Shown piece after piece: positions 1 through 8,384 of a DNA stretch of 64,000 nt. Each line of letters opens with the position of its first letter. Positions within the stretch are counted from its first letter, which is position 1. Source of the stretch: Streptomyces sp. MNU76 (lineage in GTDB: Bacteria > Actinomycetota > Actinomycetes > Streptomycetales > Streptomycetaceae); the NCBI RefSeq assembly GCF_020982545.1, contig NZ_JAJKLK010000003.1, forward strand, positions 434,001-498,000, written 5' to 3'. The notes beneath the pieces were generated by a model. It saw only the letters and a program-made list of their open reading frames with translations, made no database searches and had not been told where the DNA came from. The translations under genes were made by a program, and so were the position numbers.

Positions 1-524
1 CCGGTGCAGGTCCAGGGGTGCAGGGCGCGCACGAAGTGCTCGGCGGAGAACACCTGGACGGCACGGCGGGAGACCAGGGGCGTGCCGACACCGTTGGTGC
101 CGACGATCTCCTCGCGCCAGTCCGAGCCGATCCCGAGTCCCTGCCCGTCCGCCTTGCGGAGCACGGCCGCGCTGCCCTCGCGCCACAGCACCCGGGCGTC
201 CGCGTCCGCGACCATCATGATGTGCTGCGTGGTGTCCGCCAGGGAGAGCAGCCCTTCGCGGAGCACCGGCAGCACATGGCGCAGCCGCGAGGTCCGACGA
301 CGGCGCTCGACCTCGTCGCGGCCCAGCAGATCGGACCGGAAGTCGTGGTCGGGGTCCACGCCACCGCGCGCCGTGCGGCCCCAGGACTCCCGGATCACGG
401 GGCGCGGGGCGGGTTTCGAGGTCCGCCCGTCGAGGGTGGCGGCGCGCACCTCGCCGAGGACCCGGGCCGCCCGGGCGGCGTCCGTGGCGGTCAGCCGCGT
501 GACTTCCATCGGCAAGTGCGTCAC
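1..524 (-). CDS. GAF-domain transcriptional regulator, N-terminal part
   Basis: The gene runs off the left edge, so only about 174 N-terminal residues are visible. The start is taken as GTG at 522-524, with GGAGG five bases upstream; an in-frame ATG at 507-509 is the alternative. After a variable leader come the signatures of the GAF sensor domain found in AcoR-type regulators: an RESW segment, a long helix with TTQHIMMVADADARVLWREG, then WREEIVGTNGVGTPL and the EHF...LHPWTC stretch just before the edge. In Streptomyces this domain usually heads proteins with a C-terminal Fis-type HTH, sometimes without a sigma-54 ATPase domain. That half lies outside the window, so the output function is inferred from the family. 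Confidence 0.75.
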   Translation of the reverse strand, partial: MTHLPMEVTRLTATDAARAARVLGEVRAATLDGRTSKPAPRPVIRESWGRTARGGVDPDHDFRSDLLGRDEVERRRRTSRLRHVLPVLREGLLSLADTTQHIMMVADADARVLWREGSAAVLRKADGQGLGIGSDWREEIVGTNGVGTPLVSRRAVQVFSAEHFVRALHPWTCT

Positions 525-768
525 ACGTTCCTCCCCGGCAGGCCGTCCGCTCCGCGGCCCCTGGTGGCCGTGGAAGTCCGGATCCGCGCGACGGCGTCGA
601 CTGCGGGTCTCCCAGTGTGCCGTTCTTCGGCCACGGAGGGGCGGCCTCCGGCCACAGAGAGGTCGAGTTGCAACCCTCTGCAACCCTGGCGGACCGGCCC
701 GTGCTCCTTGAAACTTGTTCAACGTCGCCCGGTGCGGCGTCTGCGCTCCGTTCCGAGGGGCCACAGAA

Positions 769-806
769 GCGGGGGTGGTGCCGTGTCGGCGCAGCACCAC
801 CCCCGC
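769..806 (-). terminator. Hairpin terminator after the AidB-type gene
   Basis: A perfect 13-bp inverted repeat (GCGGGGGTGGTGC at 769-781, its complement at 794-806) with a 12-nt loop. It lies about 75 nt beyond the stop of the minus-strand dehydrogenase. It is the only strong structure in the 358-nt gap 525-882, which otherwise holds no credible gene. Confidence 0.7.
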
Positions 807-882
807 CTCGGACGGCCCGGCCGCACCACTCGAAAGAGGGGGCGCCCGAGGTGAGAACGGGCGTACTCCGTACGGCTGCGGC

Positions 883-2526
883 TCAGCCCACCGGCCGCGC
901 CCGGTCCACCACCGAGGCCAGATCCAGGGTGTGCGGCAGCGTGCCGAACGCCGAGCCCCAGTCCCCGCCGAGCCGGGAGGCACAGAAGGCGTCGGCGACC
1001 GCAGGGGGCGCGTACCGCGTGAGCAACGCCCCCTGGAGGACGAGCGCGAGCCGCTCCACGAGCCGGCGGGCGCGGGCCTCGATGCCGTCCAGATCGGCGA
1101 GTTCGGTCAACAGGCCCTTGATCGCGCCGTCGAGACGGTGGTCGGCGCCGCGCGCCCGGCCCACCTCCCGCAAGTAGGCGTCGAGGGCCCGCGGTTCGCG
1201 CTGCAGGGCCCGCAGCACATCGAGCGCCTGTACGTTCCCGGCGCCCTCCCAGATGGAGTTGAGCGGGGACTCGCGCAGCAGGCGCGGCATCCCGGACTCC
1301 TCGACGTAGCCGTTCCCGCCCAGACACTCGGACGCCTCCACCACCAGCGGGGCGCACCGCTTGGTGATCCAGTACTTGGCGACCGGCACCGCGAGCCGCA
1401 AGAACGAACGTTCGCTCTCGTCGCCCGCCTCGGCCGCGTCGTACGCCGAGGCCAGCCGCATCGCCAGCGTCGTCGCCGCCTCCGACTCCAGCGCCAGATC
1501 GGCCAGCACATTGCGCATCAGCGGCTTGTCCACCAACCGCCCGCCGAACGCCTCCCGGTACGTGCAGTGATGCACCGCCTGTGCGACCGCCTGCCGCATC
1601 AACGAGGCCGCGCCCAGCGCGCAGTCCAGCCGGGTGGCCGCCACCATCCCGATGATCGTGCGCACCCCCGCACCCTCGTCGCCGACCCGGCGCGCCCACG
1701 TTCCGTCGAACTCGACCTCGGCGGAGGCGTTCGACCGGTTGCCCAGCTTCTCCTTCAGCCGCTGGATGCGGAACACGTTCCGTGAACCGTCCGCCAGCAC
1801 CCGGGGCACCAGGAAGCACGTCAGCCCGCCGGGCGCCCGCGCGAGCACCAGGAACCCGTCCGACATCGGCGCCGAGCAGAACCACTTGTGGCCCGTCAGC
1901 TCGTACGTCCCGTCCTCCGCCAGCGGTCGCGCCGCGGTCGTGTTCGCGCGTACGTCGCTGCCGCCCTGCTTCTCGGTCATGCCCATCCCGAAGAGGGCGC
2001 CGGCCTTCTGGTCGGCGGGCCGCAGGTCCCAGTCGTAGAGCTGCGACGTGAGCCGCGGCTCCCACTCCGCGGCGAGCGCCGGGTCCGTCCGCAGGGCGGG
2101 CACCGCCGCGTGCGTCATGGACAGCGGGCAGCCGTTGCCGGCCTCGACCTGGGTCCACACGACGAACGCCGCCGCCCGCCGTACATGACCGCCGGGCCGG
2201 GTCCAGGCCGCCGTCAGCCCCGCCGAGACCCCCTTGCCGAGCAGCCGGTGCCAGGACGGATGGAACTCGACCTCGTCCACGCGGTTCCCGTACCGGTCGT
2301 ACGCCCGCAGCTTCGGCGGGTTCTCGTTCGCGAGCCGCCCCCACTCCTGCACCTGCGCGGAGCCCGCCGTACGGCCGAACCCCGTCAGTTCGTCCCGCGC
2401 CTCCTGAAGAACCTCCGGCGCCAGATGCCGCTCGACCGCCTCGGTCAGGACCTGGTCGGCGGCGAAGACGTCGTAGTCCACCAAGGGCGGAGCCTGATTG
2501 GTCACTTCGTGGGTGCTGGATGCCAT
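883..2526 (-). CDS. AidB-family acyl-CoA dehydrogenase
   Basis: A 547-aa flavoprotein of the AidB / isovaleryl-CoA dehydrogenase-like branch, which is longer than ordinary acyl-CoA dehydrogenases (about 380 aa) because of an N-terminal extension and a C-terminal helical tail. Recognisable blocks are the PLSMTHAAVPAL region, the GMGMTEKQGGSDVR flavin/acyl-binding loop, the KWFCSAPMSDGFLVLAR strand, and the C-terminal ECLGGNGYVEES...LRESPLNSIWEGAGNVQALDVLRA segment typical of AidB. E. coli AidB binds DNA and is induced by alkylation; whether this protein does either cannot be told from sequence. The gene appears monocistronic, with terminators on both sides and its own promoter. The stop-side neighbour is the GAF regulator. 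Confidence 0.9.
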   Translation of the reverse strand: MASSTHEVTNQAPPLVDYDVFAADQVLTEAVERHLAPEVLQEARDELTGFGRTAGSAQVQEWGRLANENPPKLRAYDRYGNRVDEVEFHPSWHRLLGKGVSAGLTAAWTRPGGHVRRAAAFVVWTQVEAGNGCPLSMTHAAVPALRTDPALAAEWEPRLTSQLYDWDLRPADQKAGALFGMGMTEKQGGSDVRANTTAARPLAEDGTYELTGHKWFCSAPMSDGFLVLARAPGGLTCFLVPRVLADGSRNVFRIQRLKEKLGNRSNASAEVEFDGTWARRVGDEGAGVRTIIGMVAATRLDCALGAASLMRQAVAQAVHHCTYREAFGGRLVDKPLMRNVLADLALESEAATTLAMRLASAYDAAEAGDESERSFLRLAVPVAKYWITKRCAPLVVEASECLGGNGYVEESGMPRLLRESPLNSIWEGAGNVQALDVLRALQREPRALDAYLREVGRARGADHRLDGAIKGLLTELADLDGIEARARRLVERLALVLQGALLTRYAPPAVADAFCASRLGGDWGSAFGTLPHTLDLASVVDRARPVG

Positions 2527-2532
2527 ATCCGG

Positions 2533-2560
2533 AACCTACCCGTCGGTGTCCCGTCGTCAC
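2533..2560 (-). promoter_or_regulatory. Candidate promoter of the AidB-type gene
   Basis: On the minus strand, GTGACG (2555-2560) and TAGGTT (2533-2538) are separated by 16 nt, and TAGGTT ends six bases before the ATG. That spacing suggests a leaderless transcript. The -35 box is a weak match. Confidence 0.4.
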
Positions 2561-2585
2561 GGCGACAGCCAGGGGTGTCCCGCGG

Positions 2586-2629
2586 CGGGTGCCCGGCGAC
2601 GAGCTGAACCGGTCGGCGCCGGGCACCCG
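2586..2629 (-). terminator. Terminator of the diaminopropionate/NRPS operon
   Basis: A perfect 13-bp inverted repeat (CGGGTGCCCGGCG at 2586-2598, complement at 2617-2629) with an 18-nt loop, ten bases after the sbnA stop codon. It separates the operon from the AidB-type gene transcribed in the same direction. Confidence 0.7.
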
Positions 2630-2638
2630 GAGGCCGGC

Positions 2639-3649
2639 TCAGACGGGCGCCGCCAGCTCGCCCGTCCCCAGGTCGCCCGCTCCGAACTCCTCCTCCGGGT
2701 CGAGCACGGCCTCGCCGTACTGCTCCAGCGGCCAGCCCGGCCGGTAGACGGTGTCCAGGTAGCGTTCGCCGAGGTCGGGCGAGATCGCCACCGCCGTGGT
2801 GTCGGGCGAGCCGTTGCGGGCCAGCCACTCACCGGCGCCGCTGACGACCGTGCCCGTGGAGCCCCCGAAGAGGAAGCCCCGGCGGGCCAGGCGGTGGCAG
2901 GTCCGTACGGTGTCGACCTCCTCCACCCGGACGACGTCGTCGACGTACGACGCGTCGAGGAGTGCCGGCGTCACGCTCGTGCCGAGCCCCGGGATCATCC
3001 GGCGTCCCGGCGCCCCGCCGAACGCGACCGACCCCACACTGTCCACGGCCACGATCCGCACCCGGCGCCGCCGCTCCCAGAACCACTGGGCGCAGCCCAT
3101 CAGCGTCCCGGAGGTGCCGACCCCCACGAACAGCACGTCCAGGCGCGGGAACTGCCGGGCGATCGCGGGCGCGGTGGTGCGGTAGTGCGCCCGCCGGTTC
3201 GCCTCGTTGGTGTACTGGTCGAGCCACACGTACCGAGGATCGGTGGCGCACAGCGCGCGGACGTACGAGATCCGCGCCCCCAGGAAACCGCCGTGCGGGT
3301 CCGGCTCGGAGATGACGTGCACCCGGCTGCCCAGCGCCTCGATCACGCGCCGGGTCTGCGGATTGCACCGGGAATCGGTCACGCACAGGAACCGGTAGCC
3401 CCGGCTCGCCGCGATCATGCTCAGCGCGACGCCCAGATTGCCGGACGACGACTCCACGAGCGTCGAGCCCGGCTCGAGACGCCCCTCCCGTTCGGCGGCC
3501 CGCACCATCTCGGACGCGGCCTTGAGCTTGATCGAGCCGGCGAAGTTGAACCCCTCGCACTTCAGGAAGAGCTGCTGCCCGACGACCTGGCGCAGATCGA
3601 CGTACAGCTCCTCCTCGTTGAAGTCCGTGGGAACGGATATGACTGGCAC
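2639..3649 (-). CDS. sbnA: SbnA-like N-(2-amino-2-carboxyethyl)-L-glutamate synthase
   Basis: A 336-aa PLP enzyme of the cysteine synthase fold. In the staphyloferrin B pathway SbnA condenses O-phospho-L-serine with L-glutamate to give N-(1-amino-1-carboxyl-2-ethyl)-glutamate, which SbnB then splits to L-2,3-diaminopropionate. Visible signatures: the PLP lysine in GSIKLKAA, which replaces the usual GSVKDR of cysteine synthases; the substrate loop ESSSGNLG; the phosphate-binding GVGTSGTLMG; and the C-terminal GGSTGTV. It is last in the operon, 45 nt after sbnB, with a terminator directly behind. The pairing with sbnB is the strongest functional clue. Confidence 0.9.
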   Translation of the reverse strand: MPVISVPTDFNEEELYVDLRQVVGQQLFLKCEGFNFAGSIKLKAASEMVRAAEREGRLEPGSTLVESSSGNLGVALSMIAASRGYRFLCVTDSRCNPQTRRVIEALGSRVHVISEPDPHGGFLGARISYVRALCATDPRYVWLDQYTNEANRRAHYRTTAPAIARQFPRLDVLFVGVGTSGTLMGCAQWFWERRRRVRIVAVDSVGSVAFGGAPGRRMIPGLGTSVTPALLDASYVDDVVRVEEVDTVRTCHRLARRGFLFGGSTGTVVSGAGEWLARNGSPDTTAVAISPDLGERYLDTVYRPGWPLEQYGEAVLDPEEEFGAGDLGTGELAAPV

Positions 3650-3694
3650 CGCTGCCCCCCTGGTTGTGCATGTCGTACTCGCTGCGCCCGGCGG

Positions 3695-4768
3695 TCAGCC
3701 GTGGCGGCGCAGCTCGTGGAAGAAGTCGTCCACGATCCGCAGTCCGCCGGAGCGGGCAACCTCCTCGTGGACCTGAGCGCCGACCGCGAGGTCCAGGACC
3801 CCGAGGCCGAAGGGTGAGAAGACCACCGGACGGTCCGCCGGCACGGTCGCCCGACCGGTGAGGACGTCGTGGAGCGTCCCGTCGAGGAAGTCCCGCGCTC
3901 CGGTGAGCTGTTCGGTCAGATGCGGTGACGTGTTCGCCTTGAGGCAGTGCTCGACGTCGTCGACGAAGTTCGCCGACGCGAGGATCACCTCGGGCGCGAG
4001 ATCGCGCAGCGACACGTGCAGCACCAGCGGATCGTGGGCGAACCACTTCGGTTCACGGATGTGCGGCTCGCCCGCGATCGTCGCGAAGACCACCAGGTCG
4101 CTCGCCCGGATCACGTCCTCGGCGCCGTCGTACACGGTCACCCGCCCGGCCGCGCCGGACCGCTCCAGGTACCCCCGGAAGCCGGCCGCGCTGTCCGCGG
4201 CCAGGTCGCGCACCCCCACCTCCTCGAACGCGAAGCCGGTCGCCGCGAGGAACGTGTGGATGTGCCGGGCGATCAGCCCCGTGCCGACGAAGCCGACCCG
4301 CGTCGGACGCGGCGCCCCCCGGCGCGCGGCGCTCAGCCGGTCGGCCGCCAGCGCCGCCGAGGCCGCCGTCCGGGTCGCGCTGATGACCGAGGCCTCCAGA
4401 CACGCGAACGGATAGCCGGTGGCGTGGTCGTTGAGGATCAGCACGGCGGAGGCGCGCGGCAGCCCGGACGCCGTGTTCTCCGGAAAGCTGGAGATCCATT
4501 TCAACCCGTCGACCTGGAACTTCCCGCCCAGCGAGGCGGGCAGCGCGATGATCCGCGAGGAGGGGCGGTCGGGGAAGCGGAGGAAGTACGACGGCGGGTT
4601 GACCGTGTCGCCCGTCCTCCCGTCGCCGTGCAACAGATAGGCGGACTCGACCAGTTCGACGATCTCCCGTTCCCGGCCCCGCAGGGCCTGCTGCACCTGG
4701 GCGCCGGAGATCACGGCGAAACCCGGAACCCCGGCCATCGGAACCTCGGTCGGCGGAACCTCGGTCAT
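3695..4768 (-). CDS. sbnB: SbnB-like diaminopropionate-forming dehydrogenase
   Basis: A 357-aa member of the ornithine cyclodeaminase / mu-crystallin family. SbnB oxidatively hydrolyses the SbnA product with NAD+ to L-2,3-diaminopropionate plus 2-oxoglutarate. The Rossmann motif GFVGTGLIARHIHTF and the upstream K-W-I-S-S-F-P-E-N substrate region are present. The start at ATG 4766-4768 follows GAGGTGA at good spacing; the longer open frame upstream overlaps the oxygenase gene and is not used. It sits 7 nt after the oxygenase stop, so the two are co-translated or nearly so. The 2-oxoglutarate released could feed the neighbouring 2-oxoglutarate-dependent oxygenase, but that link is only inference. 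Confidence 0.9.
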   Translation of the reverse strand: MTEVPPTEVPMAGVPGFAVISGAQVQQALRGREREIVELVESAYLLHGDGRTGDTVNPPSYFLRFPDRPSSRIIALPASLGGKFQVDGLKWISSFPENTASGLPRASAVLILNDHATGYPFACLEASVISATRTAASAALAADRLSAARRGAPRPTRVGFVGTGLIARHIHTFLAATGFAFEEVGVRDLAADSAAGFRGYLERSGAAGRVTVYDGAEDVIRASDLVVFATIAGEPHIREPKWFAHDPLVLHVSLRDLAPEVILASANFVDDVEHCLKANTSPHLTEQLTGARDFLDGTLHDVLTGRATVPADRPVVFSPFGLGVLDLAVGAQVHEEVARSGGLRIVDDFFHELRRHG

Positions 4769-4775
4769 CGGAAGC

Positions 4776-5867
4776 TCACCTCGTCCTTCGCGTCGAACCG
4801 TTGGCAGGGGATTGCGGCAGCCGTACCGGATCGGCCAGGCCCACCAGCACCTCGCGCGGCCCCTCGAAGGGCTCACGGCTGTGGGCGCAGCGGATGTTGT
4901 CGACGAGCAGCAGGTCGCCCGCTCGCCACGGGGTGCGGACGGTGTGCCTCTCGTAGACCTCGTTGAGCGTCTCGATGACATCCGCGCCGATCGGATCGCC
5001 GCCGCCGTAGCGGGTGTTGAAGGGCAGCCCGGCGGGCCCGTACAGGTCCACCAGGTACTCGCGGACCTCGGGGTCCATGGTCCATTCGCTGAGGAACGCG
5101 ATCTGGTTGAACCAGCAGCGGCGGCCGGTCACCGGATGCCGGAGCACGGCGGCCCGCCGCTGCCGGGTGTGCAGCGAGCCGTCGGGGTGCCAGGCGAACT
5201 CGATGGAGTGCGCTCGGCAGTACGCCTCGACGACCGTCCGGTCGGCGGTGCCGAACGCCTCGGCGACCGACGCACCGATCTCGTCGTTGTACGAACGCGT
5301 GAGCAGCCAGCCCTCCCGCTCGAACCGCTCGGTCACCTCGCGCGGCAGCGACGCGTGTACGGCCTCGGCGTCCGCGATCCCGGTCGCCCCGCCCCGCTCG
5401 GCCGCCTGCAGACAGGCGAAGAGCAGCAGGCCGGGGAACTCCAGCGCATAGCTCGACTCGTGGTGCATGCACATCGGCTGGTTCGACGGCCAGGTTGTCG
5501 AGGAGTGCACGCCGTCCACGTACGACCGGCGCGGCGCGAAGGCCTCCCGCTCGGCCGTCAGGGTGTCGGCCAGCTCGTGGAAGACCGCGCCGGTCTCGGC
5601 CGCGTCCCGCAGCCCGAGGCCGCGCACCAGCAGCGAGCCGTGCTCGGCGATGGCGGCCCGCAGGGCACCGCGGTGAACGGCGGCCCAGTGGGCGGCGGGT
5701 TCGGCGGGGGAGACGGTGAGGAGCGGCGGCTTGTCGGTGGAGAGTTCGATGTCCGGCAGGGCGATGGCAGCCGGGGACGGCGTCGGCGTCGATGCGTTCT
5801 CCGTCTCAGTCTCCGTGTCCCCGCGGCCGCGGCGCCCTCCGCCGCGTCGACGGCTCAGAAAGCTCAT
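4776..5867 (-). CDS. TauD/TfdA-family Fe(II)/2-oxoglutarate dioxygenase
   Basis: A 363-aa oxygenase with a disordered, Arg- and Thr/Glu-rich first 35 residues. The metal triad is visible as H135-x-E137 (in MHHESSYALEF) and H329 (in AHSREPF), with R338 positioned to bind the 2-oxoglutarate carboxylate. Glu in place of Asp in the HXD/E motif is tolerated in this superfamily. Its ATG overlaps the TGA of the NRPS gene (ATGA at 5864-5867), which implies translational coupling, so its likely substrate is the aminoacyl-carrier protein or the product of that NRPS. Hydroxylation, desaturation or epoxidation are all possible; dapdiamide pathways use a related enzyme to epoxidise a carrier-bound intermediate. 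The exact reaction is not predictable. Confidence 0.88.
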   Translation of the reverse strand: MSFLSRRRGGGRRGRGDTETETENASTPTPSPAAIALPDIELSTDKPPLLTVSPAEPAAHWAAVHRGALRAAIAEHGSLLVRGLGLRDAAETGAVFHELADTLTAEREAFAPRRSYVDGVHSSTTWPSNQPMCMHHESSYALEFPGLLLFACLQAAERGGATGIADAEAVHASLPREVTERFEREGWLLTRSYNDEIGASVAEAFGTADRTVVEAYCRAHSIEFAWHPDGSLHTRQRRAAVLRHPVTGRRCWFNQIAFLSEWTMDPEVREYLVDLYGPAGLPFNTRYGGGDPIGADVIETLNEVYERHTVRTPWRAGDLLLVDNIRCAHSREPFEGPREVLVGLADPVRLPQSPANGSTRRTR

Positions 5868-8371
5868 GACGACCTCCCCGTGGTGTCGGCGGCGGAGCGG
5901 GGCGCGGAGTGTGGCGTCCCGTCGACGGTGTCGGCCCCGGTCCTCGTGTCGAGCAGCCCGGCCAGCCCGGCCAGGGTCGGATGGGCGGCCACGTCCTTGG
6001 GGGACACCGCCCGGTCCACGGCGATCGCCAGCTTCACCGCCGACAGCGAGGTGCCGCCCCGGTCGAAGAAGTGGTCGTGCCGGCCGATCCGGTCCCGCGG
6101 CACCCCGAGTACCTCGGCCCACACGGCGGCCAGCCGCTGCTCGGTCGAGGTGAACGGAGGCTCGCCCGACCCGCCGCGCGCCGTGTCGAGTTCCTCGGCC
6201 AGCGCGGTCAGCGTCCGCCGGTCGGTCTTGCCGTTGGCGGTCAGCGGCAGGCTCTCCCGCCGGTGGAACACCGTCGGAACCATGTACGCCGGCAGCGTCG
6301 CCGCCAGCCGGTCCCGCAGCTCCTCGGCCGCGAGCGGCCGGCCCGAGTGGAAGGCGACCAGGTGCGCGCCCCTGGCGACCACCACCGCGCCGTCCCGGAC
6401 GCCCGCCACCTTGAGCAGCGCGTTCTCCACCTCACCGATCTCGATGCGGAACCCCCGCACCTTGACCTGGGTGTCCCGGCGGCCCAGGAACTCCAGCTTG
6501 CCGTCGGGCCGCCAGCGACCGTGGTCCCCGCTGCGGTAGAGCCGCTCACCGGGCCGGTACGGATCGGTGGTGAAGGCCCGCGCGGTGCGCTCGGGGTCGT
6601 TGACGTACCCGCGCCCCACGCACACCCCGGAGAAGACGATCTCCCCGGGGGCGCCCAGCGGCACGAGGGAGAGGTGCTCGTCGACGACGTACACGCGGAC
6701 GTTGCGGACGGGACGGCCCAGCGGCACCCGGTCCCCCTCCGGAGCGCGGTCCATCACCTCGTGGTTGGTGTCGTCCGAGGTCTCGGTCAGCCCGTAGGCG
6801 TTGACCAGCGGTATCCCCGGCTCGGTGGCGAACCAGCGCTGCGCCAGCTCCTTCTTCAGCGCCTCGCCGGTGACCGACACCCGGCGCAGGTCGGGCAGTT
6901 CACGGGGATGCTGCGCCAGATGGGCGAGGACCGCTTCGAGGTACGACGGCACCACCTGGACCACGTTCGCCCGGCCGCTCGCGATCCGGTCGACGAACCG
7001 CCCGACGTCCAGGATCACCTCCTGCTCCACGAGCAGGGTCCGCCCGCCGGCCAGGGGAGCGGCCAGCAGCTGCCACAGGGAGATGTCGAAGCACTGGGGC
7101 GCGGTCTGCGCGACCACGTTCCCCTCGCGGACGTCGAGGTCGTCGAGCTTGGCGTGGAGGTGGTTGACCATCCCGGCGTGCTCGCACATCGCGCCCTTCG
7201 GCTCGCCCGTGGAACCGGACGTGAAGTAGATGTACGCCAGCCGGTCCGGCCCGATGTCCAGGCCGAGGTCGGAGTCCGGGTGGGCCTCGTCGTAGGCGTC
7301 CTCGACCAGCAGCCGCCGCACGCCGGGCAGGCCGGCCAGGGCCCGGTCCAGCGTGTCCGTGCTGCCCCGTTCGGTGAGCACCAGCTCGCAGCCGGCGCGG
7401 GCGAGGACGGTGGCGACGCGTTCGGCGGGGAAGTGCGGTTCGACGGGCAGATAGGCGCCGCCCGCCTTGAACACCGCGAGGACGGCCGCCATCCAGTCCA
7501 GGTTGCGTTCGGTCACCACGGCGACGACGCCCTCGTGACCGAGGCCCCGGACCAGCAGGGCCCGACTGAGCTGGTTGGCGCGGGAGTTGAGCTCGCGGTA
7601 GGTCCAGCGCCGGTCGCCGTGGACGGCGGCGACCGCGTCCGGGTGCGCCACCACCCGCTGCTCGAACAGCTCGTGCACCCGGCGGTCGGGCAGTTCGCGT
7701 CGCGGACCGGCCAATCCGTCGCGCTGGAAGCGGAGTTCGTCGTCCGCCACCAGGCTCCGCCGCCCGTGCTCGGCGTCCGGTTCGGTGGCGAGCCGGGTGA
7801 GCGCGGTGACGTGGTACCCGGCGATCCGGGCGGCGGCCTCCTCGTCGAGCACGTCCGTGCGGTACCGCAGCCGCAGCGCGGGACCGTCGTCCCGGTGCAC
7901 CAGCCCGACCCGGAGGACCACGTCCCCGGCGAGGTCGCCGTCGCCCCCGCTCGTGTCGAGCACGGTCTCGAACGGCGGTTCGTCGAGGCCGAGTTCGTGT
8001 CGCAGGGCGGCCACCGGGAAGGCGGCGTGCGTCAGCAGCTCGGTGGTGGTCCGGTGGGTGTGCGCCAGCAGGGCCCGCCAGGTGTCGCCGGGTGCGACGG
8101 TGAGCCGGCAGGGCAGCAGCCGGCCGTCCTCCAGCCAGCCGGTGGTGATCTCGACCTCGCCCGACAGCGTGGCGAGCACCCTGGCGTGCGCGGCGAGCAG
8201 TGCGGCCGTGCCGTCCGCAGCGGTCAACAGCCCATCCGCAAGGGGTACTTCGTAGGCGGCGACCCTCTTCGCCGGGTCGGTGCTCCACTGCGGTATCGCG
8301 GTCCGCCCCCCGGCGGTGAGCACCTCGTGCCAGTACTTCCGGGCAGCGTCGCCCGGCTCCGACCGTTCCAT
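5864..8371 (-). CDS. NRPS: half-condensation, adenylation and carrier domains
   Basis: 835 aa. Residues 1-205 look like only the second half of a condensation domain and lack HHxxxDG, so catalysis there is unlikely. An adenylation domain follows (about 215-700), with FTSGSTGEPKG near residue 383, the FDIS segment whose Asp binds the alpha-amino group, NAYGLTETSDDTNHEVM, and the catalytic Lys in LTANGKTDRR. A carrier domain ends the protein, with the phosphopantetheine Ser in RGGTSLSAVKL near residue 774. There is no thioesterase. It starts 13 nt after the Pls-like gene and is coupled to the oxygenase. With sbnA/sbnB downstream, diaminopropionate is the natural guess for the activated amino acid; substrate-code residues would need alignment. 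Confidence 0.92.
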   Translation of the reverse strand: MERSEPGDAARKYWHEVLTAGGRTAIPQWSTDPAKRVAAYEVPLADGLLTAADGTAALLAAHARVLATLSGEVEITTGWLEDGRLLPCRLTVAPGDTWRALLAHTHRTTTELLTHAAFPVAALRHELGLDEPPFETVLDTSGGDGDLAGDVVLRVGLVHRDDGPALRLRYRTDVLDEEAAARIAGYHVTALTRLATEPDAEHGRRSLVADDELRFQRDGLAGPRRELPDRRVHELFEQRVVAHPDAVAAVHGDRRWTYRELNSRANQLSRALLVRGLGHEGVVAVVTERNLDWMAAVLAVFKAGGAYLPVEPHFPAERVATVLARAGCELVLTERGSTDTLDRALAGLPGVRRLLVEDAYDEAHPDSDLGLDIGPDRLAYIYFTSGSTGEPKGAMCEHAGMVNHLHAKLDDLDVREGNVVAQTAPQCFDISLWQLLAAPLAGGRTLLVEQEVILDVGRFVDRIASGRANVVQVVPSYLEAVLAHLAQHPRELPDLRRVSVTGEALKKELAQRWFATEPGIPLVNAYGLTETSDDTNHEVMDRAPEGDRVPLGRPVRNVRVYVVDEHLSLVPLGAPGEIVFSGVCVGRGYVNDPERTARAFTTDPYRPGERLYRSGDHGRWRPDGKLEFLGRRDTQVKVRGFRIEIGEVENALLKVAGVRDGAVVVARGAHLVAFHSGRPLAAEELRDRLAATLPAYMVPTVFHRRESLPLTANGKTDRRTLTALAEELDTARGGSGEPPFTSTEQRLAAVWAEVLGVPRDRIGRHDHFFDRGGTSLSAVKLAIAVDRAVSPKDVAAHPTLAGLAGLLDTRTGADTVDGTPHSAPRSAADTTGRSS

Positions 8372-8384
8372 GTTCTTCCCCCGA

